64,000 bases of DNA from Aromatoleum petrolei (GCF_017894385.1 NZ_CP059560.1:4844501-4908500); one strand, 5' to 3'; positions 26,704 to 36,096 are shown, numbered from the stretch's first letter. Numbers and translations: made by a program. Notes: a model not told the origin generated them from the letters alone.

Positions 26704-28212
26704 ATGATGCACGAGCTGATCGCCGCGATCGATCTCGGATCCAACAGTTTCCGGCTACAGGTCGGGAGGATCGTCAACGACCAGATCTATCCGCTCGACG
26801 GGCTCAAGGAAGCGGTGCGCCTCGCGGCCGGCTTGTCGCCCAACAAGCTTCTCGATGCTGCGGCCCGGGAGCGCGGTCTGGCCGCACTGCAGCGCTTCAA
26901 CGAACGCCTGCGCGGTTTCGACGGTGAATCCGTGCGTGCGGTGGCGACGAATACCCTGCGTGTGGCGAAGAATGCGCCGGCCTTCCTGGTGCAGGCGGAG
27001 GCCGCGCTGGGCGTGCCGATCGAAGTCATCGCCGGCCGCGAGGAAGCCCGGCTCATCTACGTCGGCGTCGCCCACACGCTGCCCGACCCGCACCGCCAGC
27101 AGCTCGTCGTCGACATCGGCGGCGGCTCCACCGAATTCATCATTGGCAAGAGCTTCGAGCCCCTCCTGCTCGAATCGCTGTACATGGGCTGCGTCAGCTA
27201 CAGCCTGCAGTACTTCCCGGATGGAAAAATCGACAAGCGCGGGCTGAAGGACGCCGAGATGGCCGCCAGCCGCGAGCTGCAGGCAATCGCCCACGCGTAC
27301 CGCGAGGTGGGCTGGGAAGTGGCCGTGGGGTCGAGCGGTTCGGCCAAGGCGCTGGTCGAGATCCTCGAACAGAACGGCCTGTCCGAAGGCGGCATCACGC
27401 GCGACGGGATGGAGCGCCTGAAAGCCATCCTGCTGCGCGCGGGCAGCCTCGACCGCCTGCAGCTTGCCGGGCTCAAGGGTGACCGCCTGCCGGTCCTGCT
27501 CGGCGGCTTCGCGATCATGTCGGCGGTCTTCAAGGAATTCGGCGTCGAGCGCATGGTGTTCTCGGAAGGTGCGCTGCGTCTGGGTGTGCTGTACGATCTT
27601 CTCGGGCGCTATCACCACCACGACCTGCGCGACGCCACGGTGTCGGCATTCGTCGCGCGTTACGGGGTGGATCGCCGCCACGCCGACGAGGTCGCGAACA
27701 CCGCAGCCCACCTCTTCGCGGGGCTCGTTCCCGAAAGCGTGCATGGTGAGGGTGCGCATCCCGACCTGCGTTACCTGCGCTGGGCGGCCCTGCTACACGA
27801 GATCGGCATATCGGTCGCGCATTCGAGCTATCACAAGCACAGCGCCTACATCCTTGCGAACGCGGACATGCCCGGCTTCTCGCGCATGGACCAGGGGCGG
27901 CTCGCGCGCCTCGTGCTTGCGCATCGCGGCAAGCTCGAGCGCGTGGCGGCGCTCGATCCCGACAGCCCCGACTGGCTGCTGATCGTCTGCCTGCGCTTGG
28001 CGGCCGTCATCCACCGCGCGCGCGACGGCCGCGGCGTACCTCCGATCCAGCTGCGGCGCGACGGCCGAGGTTTCATCGTGACGGCGAAGGAGGGCTGGCT
28101 CAAGCAGTTGCCGCTTACCGCGGCCGCGATCGACGAGGAGCAGCGGCAATGGTTTTCCGTCGGGCGCAGCCTCGTCCTGCATACGCACACAGGCCGCACG
28201 CTCGCCGCCTGA
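26704..28212 (+). CDS. ppx: Exopolyphosphatase Ppx (Ppx/GppA family)
   Basis: A 502-residue enzyme that removes phosphate from polyphosphate ends. The ASKHA phosphate-binding loop AAIDLGSNSFRL is at residues 7-18, a second loop VVDIGGGSTEF is near residue 137, and a C-terminal HD-like helical domain (LHEIGISVAHSSYHKHSAYI, in two parts LLHEIGISV and HKHSAYIL) follows, as in long-form Ppx. The second in-frame Met at 26707 is an equally possible start. Only 6 bases separate it from the following STAS-MlaE gene, so the lipid-transport operon may share its transcript. Confidence 0.94.
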   Translation: MMHELIAAIDLGSNSFRLQVGRIVNDQIYPLDGLKEAVRLAAGLSPNKLLDAAARERGLAALQRFNERLRGFDGESVRAVATNTLRVAKNAPAFLVQAEAALGVPIEVIAGREEARLIYVGVAHTLPDPHRQQLVVDIGGGSTEFIIGKSFEPLLLESLYMGCVSYSLQYFPDGKIDKRGLKDAEMAASRELQAIAHAYREVGWEVAVGSSGSAKALVEILEQNGLSEGGITRDGMERLKAILLRAGSLDRLQLAGLKGDRLPVLLGGFAIMSAVFKEFGVERMVFSEGALRLGVLYDLLGRYHHHDLRDATVSAFVARYGVDRRHADEVANTAAHLFAGLVPESVHGEGAHPDLRYLRWAALLHEIGISVAHSSYHKHSAYILANADMPGFSRMDQGRLARLVLAHRGKLERVAALDPDSPDWLLIVCLRLAAVIHRARDGRGVPPIQLRRDGRGFIVTAKEGWLKQLPLTAAAIDEEQRQWFSVGRSLVLHTHTGRTLAA

Positions 28213-28218
28213 GGACGA

Positions 28219-29343
28219 ATGCGCAGCCCCGAGATCGCCACCGATGCGGCGACTGCGCCCGGCGCACGCAGCCTGGTGCGCCTGCAGGGCGACTGGACGC
28301 TGCGCGCACTGGCCCAGCGGTTGAGCACCTTCCGCGAACAGCTGGCGGGCAGGCGCGACGACGTGGCGTGGTCGCTGAACGGCATTTCGCGCCTCGACAG
28401 CTTCGGCGCCGCGCTGATCTGGCACGCGTGGGACAAGCGCTGGCCCGAACGCATCGAAATCTCTGAAAATCTGCGCGCGATCATCGAGCGTGTGGCAGCC
28501 AGCGCGGAGTCGCCGCTGCCGCGGGTGCCGCGCTTCAACCTCGTGGACGCTGTCATCGTTCTCGGGAGCACGCTGCTTTCGTTCCGCAATCACGCGCTCG
28601 ACTTCACCCGCCTGCTCGGCCAGTTGTGCCTGGATCTCGCTTACCTCATGCGCCATTCGGCCGAGTGGCCCCTGCGCGAGATCTCTGCCAACGTATACAA
28701 GGCCGGCTTCAAGGCGATGCCGGTGGCGGCACTCGTGGGCTTCCTCATCGGCGTCGTCATGTCCTATCTTTCGGCGTTGCAGCTGCGCGCCTTCGGTGCG
28801 GACATCTTCATCGTCAACATCCTGGGGCTCGGCATCATCCGCGAGCTCGGGCCGGTGCTGGTGTCGGTGCTGGTAGCCGGCCGTTCCGGTTCAGCGATGA
28901 CCGCCCAGCTTGGCGTGATGCGCGTCACCGAGGAAATCGACGCCCTCTCGGCGATGGGGATCTCGCGCACCATCCGCCTCGTCCTGCCCAAGGTCATCGC
29001 GCTGACACTGGCGATGCCTTTGCTGGTCTTGTGGACCTCATCGGTCGCACTGCTCGGAGGTATGCTGTCGGCGTGGCTGCAGCTCGATCTCGGCATGGCC
29101 TTCTTCGTGGAACGCCTGCCGCAGGTCGTGCCGCTCGCGAACCTCGTCATCGGTTTCGCCAAGGGGGCGGTGTTCGGGCTGATGATCGCCCTGGTGGCCT
29201 GTCATTTCGGCCTGCGCGTCAGCCCCAACACCGAAAGCCTGTCGGCCAACACGACGGCCTCGGTCGTTTCGTCGATCACCGTCGTGATCCTGATCGACGC
29301 GCTGTTCGCGATCGCCACACGCTCGATCGGGGTGCCGCGATGA
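28219..29343 (+). CDS. mlaE: STAS-MlaE permease, lipid-transport operon 1
   Basis: A 374-residue permease of an MCE-type ABC transporter. It has an N-terminal STAS-like domain (about residues 18-95, LQGDWTLRALAQRL and LNGISRLDSFGAAL) fused to an MlaE domain (about 145-370) with the family motifs IIRELGPVLVSVLVAGR and VTEEIDALSAMGI. In E. coli the STAS protein MlaB is separate; here it is built in. MlaFEDB complexes move phospholipids between inner and outer membranes. The stop overlaps the ATPase start (ATGA). The second operon copy at 59166 has the same arrangement. Confidence 0.9.
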   Translation: MRSPEIATDAATAPGARSLVRLQGDWTLRALAQRLSTFREQLAGRRDDVAWSLNGISRLDSFGAALIWHAWDKRWPERIEISENLRAIIERVAASAESPLPRVPRFNLVDAVIVLGSTLLSFRNHALDFTRLLGQLCLDLAYLMRHSAEWPLREISANVYKAGFKAMPVAALVGFLIGVVMSYLSALQLRAFGADIFIVNILGLGIIRELGPVLVSVLVAGRSGSAMTAQLGVMRVTEEIDALSAMGISRTIRLVLPKVIALTLAMPLLVLWTSSVALLGGMLSAWLQLDLGMAFFVERLPQVVPLANLVIGFAKGAVFGLMIALVACHFGLRVSPNTESLSANTTASVVSSITVVILIDALFAIATRSIGVPR

Positions 29344-30119
29344 ACGCGAAGCCGGTGATCGAGCTGCACGGCATCGTCACGCGCTTCGGCGCCACGCGGG
29401 TGCACGATGGCGTTGACCTGACCGTGCATCGTGGCGAAGTGGTCGCGCTGGTCGGTGGGTCCGGCAGCGGCAAGACGACCCTGCTGCGCCACATCATCGG
29501 CCTCACGCGGCCGGCCGCGGGCGAGGTGTCGGTGTTCGGTGCGCCGCTGTTTTCCGGTAGCGTCCGCGAACAGCGCATGCGACGGCGCCGTTTCGGCGTG
29601 CTGTTCCAGCACGGCGCATTGTTCTCCGCGATGAATGTTGCCGATAACATCGGTTTCCCGCTGCGGGAACTGCGCGTCGCGACGGAAGCCGAGATTGCCA
29701 ACCTCGTCGCCCTCAAGCTCGCGATGGTCGAACTCGACCGCTCGACGGCACTACTGATGCCCGCGGAGCTCTCGGGCGGAATGGTCAAGCGTGTGGCCCT
29801 CGCGCGTGCCCTTGCGCTCGAGCCCGAACTGCTGCTGCTCGACGAACCGACGGCGGGCCTGGACCCGGACCGCAGCATGGCCTTCGTCGAACTCGTGCGC
29901 AGCCTGCAGCGTCAGCTCGGGCTGACCGTGGTGCTCGTGACCCACGACGTCGACACGCTCGCAGCGCTGGCGACCAAAATCGCGATACTCTCGGATCGAC
30001 GCATCGTGAGCTGCGTCTCGCTCGAGGAAACGATGGAACTGGACCACCCCTTTGTCGACGGCTTCTTCCGCAAACCCTTCGGCCTGCGCGCAGGCGTCCG
30101 GAGCGGAGGGGTGCGCTGA
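29340..30119 (+). CDS. mlaF: MlaF-type ABC ATPase, lipid-transport operon 1
   Basis: A 259-residue ATPase. Walker A GGSGSGKTT is at residues 39-47, the MlaF-style signature LSGGMVKRVALARAL near 145 and Walker B LLLLDEPTAGLDPD near 165. The LSGGM variant with a Met instead of Gln is characteristic of MCE-transporter ATPases. The ATG overlaps the permease stop, and the stop overlaps the next start (TGATG), so all four genes of this operon are translationally coupled. Confidence 0.92.
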   Translation: MNAKPVIELHGIVTRFGATRVHDGVDLTVHRGEVVALVGGSGSGKTTLLRHIIGLTRPAAGEVSVFGAPLFSGSVREQRMRRRRFGVLFQHGALFSAMNVADNIGFPLRELRVATEAEIANLVALKLAMVELDRSTALLMPAELSGGMVKRVALARALALEPELLLLDEPTAGLDPDRSMAFVELVRSLQRQLGLTVVLVTHDVDTLAALATKIAILSDRRIVSCVSLEETMELDHPFVDGFFRKPFGLRAGVRSGGVR

Positions 30120-31072
30120 TGGAAAACCGTGCCCATGCCCTTGCGGCGGGACTCTTCGCCATCGTTCTCGGCGCCGCGCTGCTCGCATCGCTGTGGTGGT
30201 TCGCCGACGACGGTGACTCGCAGCGCACCTACATCCTCGAGTCGGCCGGCACCGTCACGGGCCTCAACCTCGAGGCACGGGTGCGCTATCGCGGCATGGC
30301 CGCCGGGAAGGTCTCCGACATCGCCATCGACCCCGAGGATCCGCGCAAGATCCTCGTCCATATCCGCCTGCGCAACGACATTCCGCTGACGAAAGGCACA
30401 CGCGCCAGTCTCGCCTATCAAGGGGTCACCGGGCTCGCCTACGTCCAGCTCAACGACCGTGGCGAAAATCCGGAGCCACTGGTGGGGGAGGGCGATGAAC
30501 CACCGCGGCTGAAGATGGAACCTGGGACGATGGAGCAACTCTCCGACACGGCCCTCGACGCCGCGCGCAGACTCAGACTCGTTGCAGACAAGCTCGGCGA
30601 TCTCGTCACGGACGAGAACATCCGCCGGGTTGGAAATACCCTCCAGAAACTGGAGTCGGCGGCGGCGGGGGCGGACCGGACGCTGGCCGACGCGCCGAAG
30701 ACCCTGGCATCGATCCGTGCGGTTCTGAACCAGGAGAATCTGACCCGGCTGTCGAGTACCTTGCAGAATCTGGAGCGTGCGAGTGTCGACGCCGGGCCGG
30801 CCATCGGCGAACTCAAGATGCTGATGACCCGGCTGTACGGGCTCGCCGAGCGTCTCGATGCAGCGACTGCTGTTACGGGCGAGCAGGTGACCAACGAAAC
30901 CCTGCCGCAGCTCAACGCGCTGCTCGATGAACTGAAAGGAACCTCGCAACGTATCGGGCATCTCGTCGAGGAAGTCGACGCTTCTCCGCAGATGCTGTTG
31001 CTCGGACGCGATCCCGTCCCTGCCGGCCCCGGCGAAACCGGATTCAACGCCAACGCGTCCCCGACCCGATGA
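30119..31072 (+). CDS. mlaD: MlaD/MCE substrate-binding protein, operon 1
   Basis: A 317-residue inner-membrane-anchored periplasmic protein. One membrane helix (about residues 8-28) is followed by an MCE domain (about 38-118; SAGTVTGLNLEARVRYRGM and YQGVTGLAYVQL) and a long helical region predicted to form a barrel or needle that carries lipid. This C-terminal helical extension (about 150-290) is longer than in E. coli MlaD and resembles other betaproteobacterial MCE proteins. Its start overlaps the ATPase stop by one base. Confidence 0.9.
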   Translation: MENRAHALAAGLFAIVLGAALLASLWWFADDGDSQRTYILESAGTVTGLNLEARVRYRGMAAGKVSDIAIDPEDPRKILVHIRLRNDIPLTKGTRASLAYQGVTGLAYVQLNDRGENPEPLVGEGDEPPRLKMEPGTMEQLSDTALDAARRLRLVADKLGDLVTDENIRRVGNTLQKLESAAAGADRTLADAPKTLASIRAVLNQENLTRLSSTLQNLERASVDAGPAIGELKMLMTRLYGLAERLDAATAVTGEQVTNETLPQLNALLDELKGTSQRIGHLVEEVDASPQMLLLGRDPVPAGPGETGFNANASPTR

Positions 31073-31698
31073 ATTTTCACGGAACTCTCATGACATTTCG
31101 TAACTGGAAGCGGGGAGTGAGGATCCTCGCCGCGCTCTGCGCGGGTCTTGCGCTGGGTGCCTGCGGCGGTCTGCCGCAACGCTCGGCCGTGCCCGCCATC
31201 TACGATCTCGGCGTGGCCGAGGCCGCTTCCCCGGCGCCTGCCATCCTGCCGTCGAAAATCGAAGTCCGGGCGCCGTCCTGGCTCGCAACATCGGCAATGC
31301 AGTATCGGCTTGAGTACCGTCAGCCCGCGCAACGCCAGATGTTTTCCGAAAGCCGGTGGGCCGCCCCGCCGGCCGAAATGCTGCAGCGGCGGCTGCTTCA
31401 GGCCCTGTCGGCACCGTCTTCGACCGGCGGCGGCTGCCGCCTGCGCCTTGAAATCGACGAATTCACCCAGGCGTTCGACGCCCCCGAAGCCAGTGCTGCG
31501 GTCATCAACGCCCGCGCCGAACTGTTGCCGCCGAGAGGTGAGAATGCGGTCGCGCGGCGGACGTTCGCGATGCGCGAGCCTGCGCCCAGTGCGGACGCGC
31601 GGGGTGGGGTTACCGCATTCCGCAGGGCGGGCGAACGGCTCGCGAACGAAATCGGGCACTGGGGGGACGGGATCGGTGCGGGGGTGTGCGGCCGCTAG
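31069..31698 (+). CDS. ABC transport auxiliary lipoprotein (PqiC-like), operon 1
   Basis: A 209-residue lipoprotein. The signal peptide ends in the lipobox LGAC (LALGACGG), with the lipidated Cys at residue 32 from the ATG at 31069, or residue 25 if the ATG at 31090 is used, which gives a more normal n-region. The rest fits the ABC-type transport auxiliary (PqiC/YmbA-like) family, which docks on MCE needles from the outer membrane side. It closes the four-gene operon; the start overlaps the mlaD stop (ATGA). Confidence 0.83.
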   Translation: MNFHGTLMTFRNWKRGVRILAALCAGLALGACGGLPQRSAVPAIYDLGVAEAASPAPAILPSKIEVRAPSWLATSAMQYRLEYRQPAQRQMFSESRWAAPPAEMLQRRLLQALSAPSSTGGGCRLRLEIDEFTQAFDAPEASAAVINARAELLPPRGENAVARRTFAMREPAPSADARGGVTAFRRAGERLANEIGHWGDGIGAGVCGR

Positions 31699-31746
31699 TG
31701 CAGCGTTGTGCCCTATGTGGCACTCCAGTTTGCAGGGCGGACCTCA

Positions 31747-31763
31747 CGACCCTTCAAGGGTCG
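31747..31763. repeat. Short perfect hairpin in the gap before the crotonase gene
   Basis: CGACCCTT, C, AAGGGTCG at 31747-31763. It lies in a 213-base gap with no recognisable gene. No T-tract follows, so it is a weak terminator candidate at best. AT-rich sequence just before the next gene (31858-31910) is the likely promoter and leader. Confidence 0.35.
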
Positions 31764-31911
31764 GACTGGGGTGGGGAAGGGGGCGCTCCAAAATGCTCGC
31801 TGCAATTCCATCCCGGGAGCTGATCACGGCCCGGCACCTCCTCCGCTTCGTGGTCCGATAGGGCAAAATAAGAACTTCATTACACAGACAAACATCACGG
31901 GAGAGATAACG

Positions 31912-32715
31912 ATGAGCGCACTGCCTCAGCAATCCGACAACGCACCGATTCTTCTGCGCCGCGACGAGGGGGGCGTTGCATACCTGACGCTGAACCGGCC
32001 CGGCCAGTTCAACTCCCTCTCGCGTGCGATGCTCGAAGCCCTGATCGACGAGATCGACGCGATCGCGAAGGATACGAGCGTGCGCGTGGTCGTGCTGGCG
32101 GGCGAGGGCAAGGCCTTCTGCGCCGGGCACGACCTGAAGGAGATGCGCGGCAACCATACGCTGCAATTCCAGCAGGATCTCTTCCGCCTGTGCGGCAAGT
32201 TCATGGTGAAGCTCACCGAGCTGCCGCAGCCCGTCATCGCCCGTGTCCACGGCATCGCGACCGCGGCCGGCTGCCAGCTCGTGTCGATGTGCGACCTCGC
32301 CGTTGCCGTCGACGTCGCACGCTTTGCCGTATCGGGCATCAACGTCGGCCTCTTCTGCGCGACCCCCAGCGTGGGGCTGTCGCGCAACATGGGGCGCAAG
32401 GAAGCGTTCGAGATGCTGGTGACCGGCGACTTCATCGACGCCGCCGAAGCGCAACGCCGCGGCCTCGTGAACCGCGTCGTGCCGCTGGAGGCGCTCGACA
32501 CCGAGATCGCCAAGCTCGCCTCCGCGATTTGCGCCAAATCGCCTCTCGCGATCCGCATGGGCAAGCAGATGTTCTACCGCCAGCTCGAGATGGGCATGGA
32601 GGCCGCCTACCAGATGGCAGCGGAGACCATGGCCTGCAACATGATGAGCGAGGACGCGGCCGAAGGCATCGATGCCTTCATCGCCAAGCGCAGACCGGAG
32701 TGGCGCGGGCGCTGA
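31912..32715 (+). CDS. Enoyl-CoA hydratase/isomerase-family (ECHDC3-like) protein
   Basis: A 267-residue crotonase-fold protein. CoA-binding segments FCAGHDLKEM (residues 69-78) and GIATAAGCQLVSMCD (114-128) are intact. The two glutamates that do hydration in true enoyl-CoA hydratases are absent: the first site reads Gln122 (GCQL instead of GCEL) and the second lies in VSGINVGLFC with no Glu. The GIATAAGCQL and INVGLFCATP pattern matches the ECHDC3 group, whose reaction is unsettled. Start MSALPQQSDN has a GGGAGAG site upstream. A TatD gene follows after 43 bases. Confidence 0.85.
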   Translation: MSALPQQSDNAPILLRRDEGGVAYLTLNRPGQFNSLSRAMLEALIDEIDAIAKDTSVRVVVLAGEGKAFCAGHDLKEMRGNHTLQFQQDLFRLCGKFMVKLTELPQPVIARVHGIATAAGCQLVSMCDLAVAVDVARFAVSGINVGLFCATPSVGLSRNMGRKEAFEMLVTGDFIDAAEAQRRGLVNRVVPLEALDTEIAKLASAICAKSPLAIRMGKQMFYRQLEMGMEAAYQMAAETMACNMMSEDAAEGIDAFIAKRRPEWRGR

Positions 32716-32758
32716 CCGCAACGGGGCAGGGGGTGCCCGCAACCCCGGCGCCGCTCCA

Positions 32759-33529
32759 ATGCTCGTCGATACGCACATCCACCTCGATGCCGTCGAGTTC
32801 GACGCGGACCGCGCGGCGGTAATCGCGGCCGCGCGCGCGGCGGGCATTGCACGCTTCGTCGTGCCCGCGGTCGAGGTCGCGAATTTCGACAGGGTTGCGG
32901 CGCTCTCGGCCACCAATGCCGACATCGTCCACGCCTTCGGCATCCATCCCATGTATGTCGGTGGCGCGCGCGGGGAGGATCTCGACATCCTGCAGGAGCG
33001 TCTCGCGCATGGGCGGGCCGTCGCGGTCGGGGAGATCGGCCTCGATTTCTACGGGGAGGATTTCGACCGAGCGACGCAAGAGCAGTATTTTGTCGAACAG
33101 CTCAAGCTCGCCCGCCGTTTCGGGCTTCCCGTCATCCTCCATGTCCGGCGCGCAGTCGATGACATTCTCAAGCAGCTGCGCCGGATCGAGGTGCCTGGCG
33201 GCATCGCTCACGCCTTCAATGGCAGTCGCCAGCAGGCAGATGCCTTCATCGCGTTGGGGTTCAGGCTCGGGTTCGGCGGGGCGATGACTTTCGACGGCTC
33301 GCGCCGAATCCGCAACCTCGCGGCGACGCTGCCATTGGACTCGATCGTGCTCGAAACGGACGCGCCGGACATCCCCCCCGCCTGGGCCCAGGGAAGGCGC
33401 AACGAGCCGGCCGATCTGCGTCGCTTTGCCGAGGTGCTGGCCGGACTGCGCGGCCTCTCCGTCGCCGAAGTCACAGAGGCCACGGGACGGAACGCCTGCG
33501 CCGTCCTCCCTGCGCTGGCTTGCGGCTGA
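32759..33529 (+). CDS. TatD-family metal-dependent deoxyribonuclease
   Basis: A 256-residue amidohydrolase-fold nuclease. The N-terminal metal motif is DTHIHLD (His6, His8), the glutamate ligand lies in VGEIGLDFY, further histidines in LHVRRA and IAHAFNGS, and the terminal ETDAPDIPP segment carries the last Asp. TatD proteins cut DNA from 3' ends and act in repair or DNA degradation. The start ATG 32759 gives the usual length. It follows the crotonase gene closely and is convergent with tetR. Confidence 0.88.
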   Translation: MLVDTHIHLDAVEFDADRAAVIAAARAAGIARFVVPAVEVANFDRVAALSATNADIVHAFGIHPMYVGGARGEDLDILQERLAHGRAVAVGEIGLDFYGEDFDRATQEQYFVEQLKLARRFGLPVILHVRRAVDDILKQLRRIEVPGGIAHAFNGSRQQADAFIALGFRLGFGGAMTFDGSRRIRNLAATLPLDSIVLETDAPDIPPAWAQGRRNEPADLRRFAEVLAGLRGLSVAEVTEATGRNACAVLPALACG

Positions 33530-33583
33530 TTCGGGAGTGTCCAGGCAAAATGACTGGTCCGCGAGCAGCGGCGTCGGGGGGCC

Positions 33584-34195
33584 TCAGCCGCTGGTCGCGG
33601 CAGCCTTGCGCTTCATGCTCGCCGACTGCGCGATGAGCTCTGCGATATCGCGTTTCAGGCGTGTCACGTCGCTGTCGAACTTGTCGTAGATCATCAGCGA
33701 GATGCCGAACACGTAGGCATATAGCAGCATGCAGCGGCTCGACGCTTCCTCCATCGGCACCCCGCACGCGAGGAACAGATCGCGCGCGCAGCGCAGGCGG
33801 ATGTCGTCGACTTCGGCGACGATCGCCGCCGCGTCGGCGTCGCGACGCGCCCAGTCGCGCACTGCGAGTTCGATTGCGGCACCGCGCCGGCTGCGGCTCG
33901 TGCTATAAACATCGATTACGTGATAAATCTGCTCCAGCTCCCGGCCGGGCTGGGCGCGCGTCTGCTTGACGATGTCGCGGATCCGCCCGTCCTTCCACAC
34001 ATGAAGGACGGCCAGCAGCAGATCCCGACGATCCTGGAAGTGCCAGTAGAAGCTGCCTTTCGTGACCTTCAGGCGCTTTGCGAGCACTTCCACGCGAAGT
34101 CCGGCGATGCCCTCTTCGGCGAGGACCTCGGTGGCGGCGCTTACCCATGCGTTGCGGTCGAGCTGGACGCGCGGTTTTAGAGGCTTGTTTTCCAT
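33584..34195 (-). CDS. TetR/AcrR-family regulator, divergent from etfBA
   Basis: A 203-residue repressor-type protein with an N-terminal helix-turn-helix (AATEVLAEEGIAGLRVEVLAKRL, seen as VLAEEGIAGLRV and LKVTKGSFYWHF, residues 23-55) and a helical ligand domain. Two palindromes lie in its 184-base divergent region with etfB, so it probably controls itself and the electron-transfer flavoprotein genes. The ligand is unknown; acyl-CoA or a related fatty-acid signal would fit the neighbours. This regulatory link is inference. Confidence 0.85.
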   Translation of the reverse strand: MENKPLKPRVQLDRNAWVSAATEVLAEEGIAGLRVEVLAKRLKVTKGSFYWHFQDRRDLLLAVLHVWKDGRIRDIVKQTRAQPGRELEQIYHVIDVYSTSRSRRGAAIELAVRDWARRDADAAAIVAEVDDIRLRCARDLFLACGVPMEEASSRCMLLYAYVFGISLMIYDKFDSDVTRLKRDIAELIAQSASMKRKAAATSG

Positions 34196-34222
34196 ACCAC
34201 CCAGTATTGACTAAAGGATTAC

Positions 34223-34260
34223 CATACGGTACCGTATGCACTCCATACCCATGCGTATGG
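34223..34260. promoter_or_regulatory. Two palindromes between tetR and etfB, candidate operators
   Basis: CATACGGTACCGTATG (34223-34238) is a perfect 16-base palindrome. CCATAC, 6 bases, GTATGG (34243-34260) is a second. Both share the CATAC/GTATG arms, so one protein may bind both. They lie 28-65 bases upstream of the tetR start and about 120-157 bases upstream of etfB, where a TetR repressor would control both directions. Confidence 0.6.
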
Positions 34261-34379
34261 AACGATTTTTTCGGTCGGCGGTCAAGTGTTCATCGCAACG
34301 GCGTATTTTTGGTCTGGTGGCGGTAACATGATTCCCTTTCCACAATTTCGACCGACCTAACACGCAAAGGAGCGCGGCA

Positions 34380-35129
34380 TTGAAGATCCTGGTACCCGTC
34401 AAACGCGTAGTCGATTACAACGTCAAGGTGCGAGTCAAGGCTGACGGCACGGGCGTCGATATCGCGAATGTGAAGATGTCCATGAACCCCTTCGACGAAA
34501 TCGCCGTCGAGGAAGCAGTGCGGTTGAAGGAAGCCGGCATCGCCACCGAGGTCGTGGCGGTGAGCTGCGGCGTTGCGGCCTGCCAGGAGACGATCCGTGC
34601 CGCGATGGCGATCGGTGCCGACCGCGGCATCCTGGTCGAGAGCGACGCTGACCTGCAGCCGCTGGCCGTGGCGAAGCTGCTCAAGGCGCTGTGCGACAAG
34701 GAGCAGCCGACGGTCGTGATCTGCGGCAAGCAGGCGATCGACGACGACTCGAACCAGACCGGCCAGATGCTGGCCGCGCTGATGGGCTGGCCGCAGGCCA
34801 CCTTCGCCTCCAAGGTTGCGCTCAGCGACGGCGTCGCCAACGTGACGCGCGAGATCGACGGCGGTCTTGAAACCCTCGAGATGAAGCTGCCGGCGGTCGT
34901 CACCACCGACCTGCGCCTCAACGAGCCGCGCTACGCGACGCTGCCGAACATCATGAAGGCGAAGAAGAAGCCGCTGGAGACCGTGAAGCCCGCGGACCTC
35001 GGCGTCGATGTCGCGCCGCGCCTGGCGACGCTGAAAGTGGCCGAGCCGCCCAAGCGCAGCGCCGGCGTGCGCGTTGCGGACGTCGCGCAACTCGTCGACA
35101 AGCTCAAGAACGAAGCGAAGGTGATCTGA
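34380..35129 (+). CDS. etfB: Electron transfer flavoprotein beta subunit
   Basis: A 249-residue AMP-binding ETF subunit. The family pattern [19 protein letters not shown] (residues 1-19), [14 protein letters not shown] and the signature region [17 protein letters not shown] near residue 120 are present. ETF carries electrons from acyl-CoA dehydrogenases to ETF:quinone oxidoreductase. The start is TTG, supported by AAAGGAG 7 bases upstream and by the Met position of relatives. Two bases separate it from etfA. Confidence 0.96.
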   Translation: MKILVPVKRVVDYNVKVRVKADGTGVDIANVKMSMNPFDEIAVEEAVRLKEAGIATEVVAVSCGVAACQETIRAAMAIGADRGILVESDADLQPLAVAKLLKALCDKEQPTVVICGKQAIDDDSNQTGQMLAALMGWPQATFASKVALSDGVANVTREIDGGLETLEMKLPAVVTTDLRLNEPRYATLPNIMKAKKKPLETVKPADLGVDVAPRLATLKVAEPPKRSAGVRVADVAQLVDKLKNEAKVI

Positions 35130-35131
35130 AC

Positions 35132-36064
35132 ATGGCGATCCTGGTTATTGCAGAACACGACAACGCGAGCCTGAAGGCCGCCACCCTCAACACCATCTCG
35201 GCCGCGGCGAAGCTCGGTGGCGAGGTTCACGTGCTGGTCGCCGGCGCCAACTGCGGCGGTGCCGCCGAGGCTGCTGCGAAGATTGCAGGCGTGGCGAAGG
35301 TGCGCGTCGCCGACGCCGCCCACTACGAGTCCCAGACGGCAGAAAACGTCGCCGCGCTCATCGTCGCCAATGCTGCGGGCTACACCCACATCCTCGCGCC
35401 CAGCACCGCCAACGGCAAGAACGTGGCCCCGCGCGTCGCCGCGCTGCTCGACGTCGCGCAGATTTCCGACATCGTCGCGGTGGAATCGGCCGATACCTTC
35501 GTGCGCCCGATCTACGCCGGCAACGCGATGGCGACTGTGAAGTCGTCCGACGCCGTGAAGGTGATGACCGTGCGCACGACCGCCTTCGAAGCAGCAGGAC
35601 AGGGTGGCTCGGCCGCCGTGGAAGCCGTCGCGGCTGCTGCGGATTTGGGGCTGACCAGCGTCAAGGGTCGCGAGCTCACCAAGAGCGCGCGCCCCGAACT
35701 CGGCGCCGCCAAGATCATTGTCTCCGGCGGCCGCGGTCTGGGCAACAGCGAGAACTACCACAAGCTGCTCGAGCCGCTCGCCGACGCCCTGGGCGCGGCG
35801 CTGGGTGCCTCGCGTGCCGCGGTCGACGCGGGCTACGTGCCGAACGACTACCAGGTCGGCCAGACCGGCAAGATTGTCGCGCCGCAGCTCTATATCGCGG
35901 TCGGCATCTCGGGCGCGATCCAGCACCTCGCCGGCATGAAGGACTCCAAGGTGATCGTCGCGATCAACAAGGATCCGGAGGCGCCGATCTTCCAGGTGGC
36001 GGATTACGGCCTCGTCGGCGATCTGTTCGAAGTCGTGCCGGAGCTGGCCAAAGCCGTCGGCTGA
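35132..36064 (+). CDS. etfA: Electron transfer flavoprotein alpha subunit
   Basis: A 310-residue FAD-binding ETF subunit. The C-terminal FAD domain shows [31 protein letters not shown] and [12 protein letters not shown], then [19 protein letters not shown]. The N-terminal half is an ETF fold. The start at 35132 is 2 bases after etfB. It forms a functional pair with etfB; the acyl-CoA dehydrogenase two features downstream is its likely electron donor. Confidence 0.96.
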   Translation: MAILVIAEHDNASLKAATLNTISAAAKLGGEVHVLVAGANCGGAAEAAAKIAGVAKVRVADAAHYESQTAENVAALIVANAAGYTHILAPSTANGKNVAPRVAALLDVAQISDIVAVESADTFVRPIYAGNAMATVKSSDAVKVMTVRTTAFEAAGQGGSAAVEAVAAAADLGLTSVKGRELTKSARPELGAAKIIVSGGRGLGNSENYHKLLEPLADALGAALGASRAAVDAGYVPNDYQVGQTGKIVAPQLYIAVGISGAIQHLAGMKDSKVIVAINKDPEAPIFQVADYGLVGDLFEVVPELAKAVG

Positions 36065-36096
36065 ATGCTTTAGAAATATAAAAAAGTTGGACAAGG

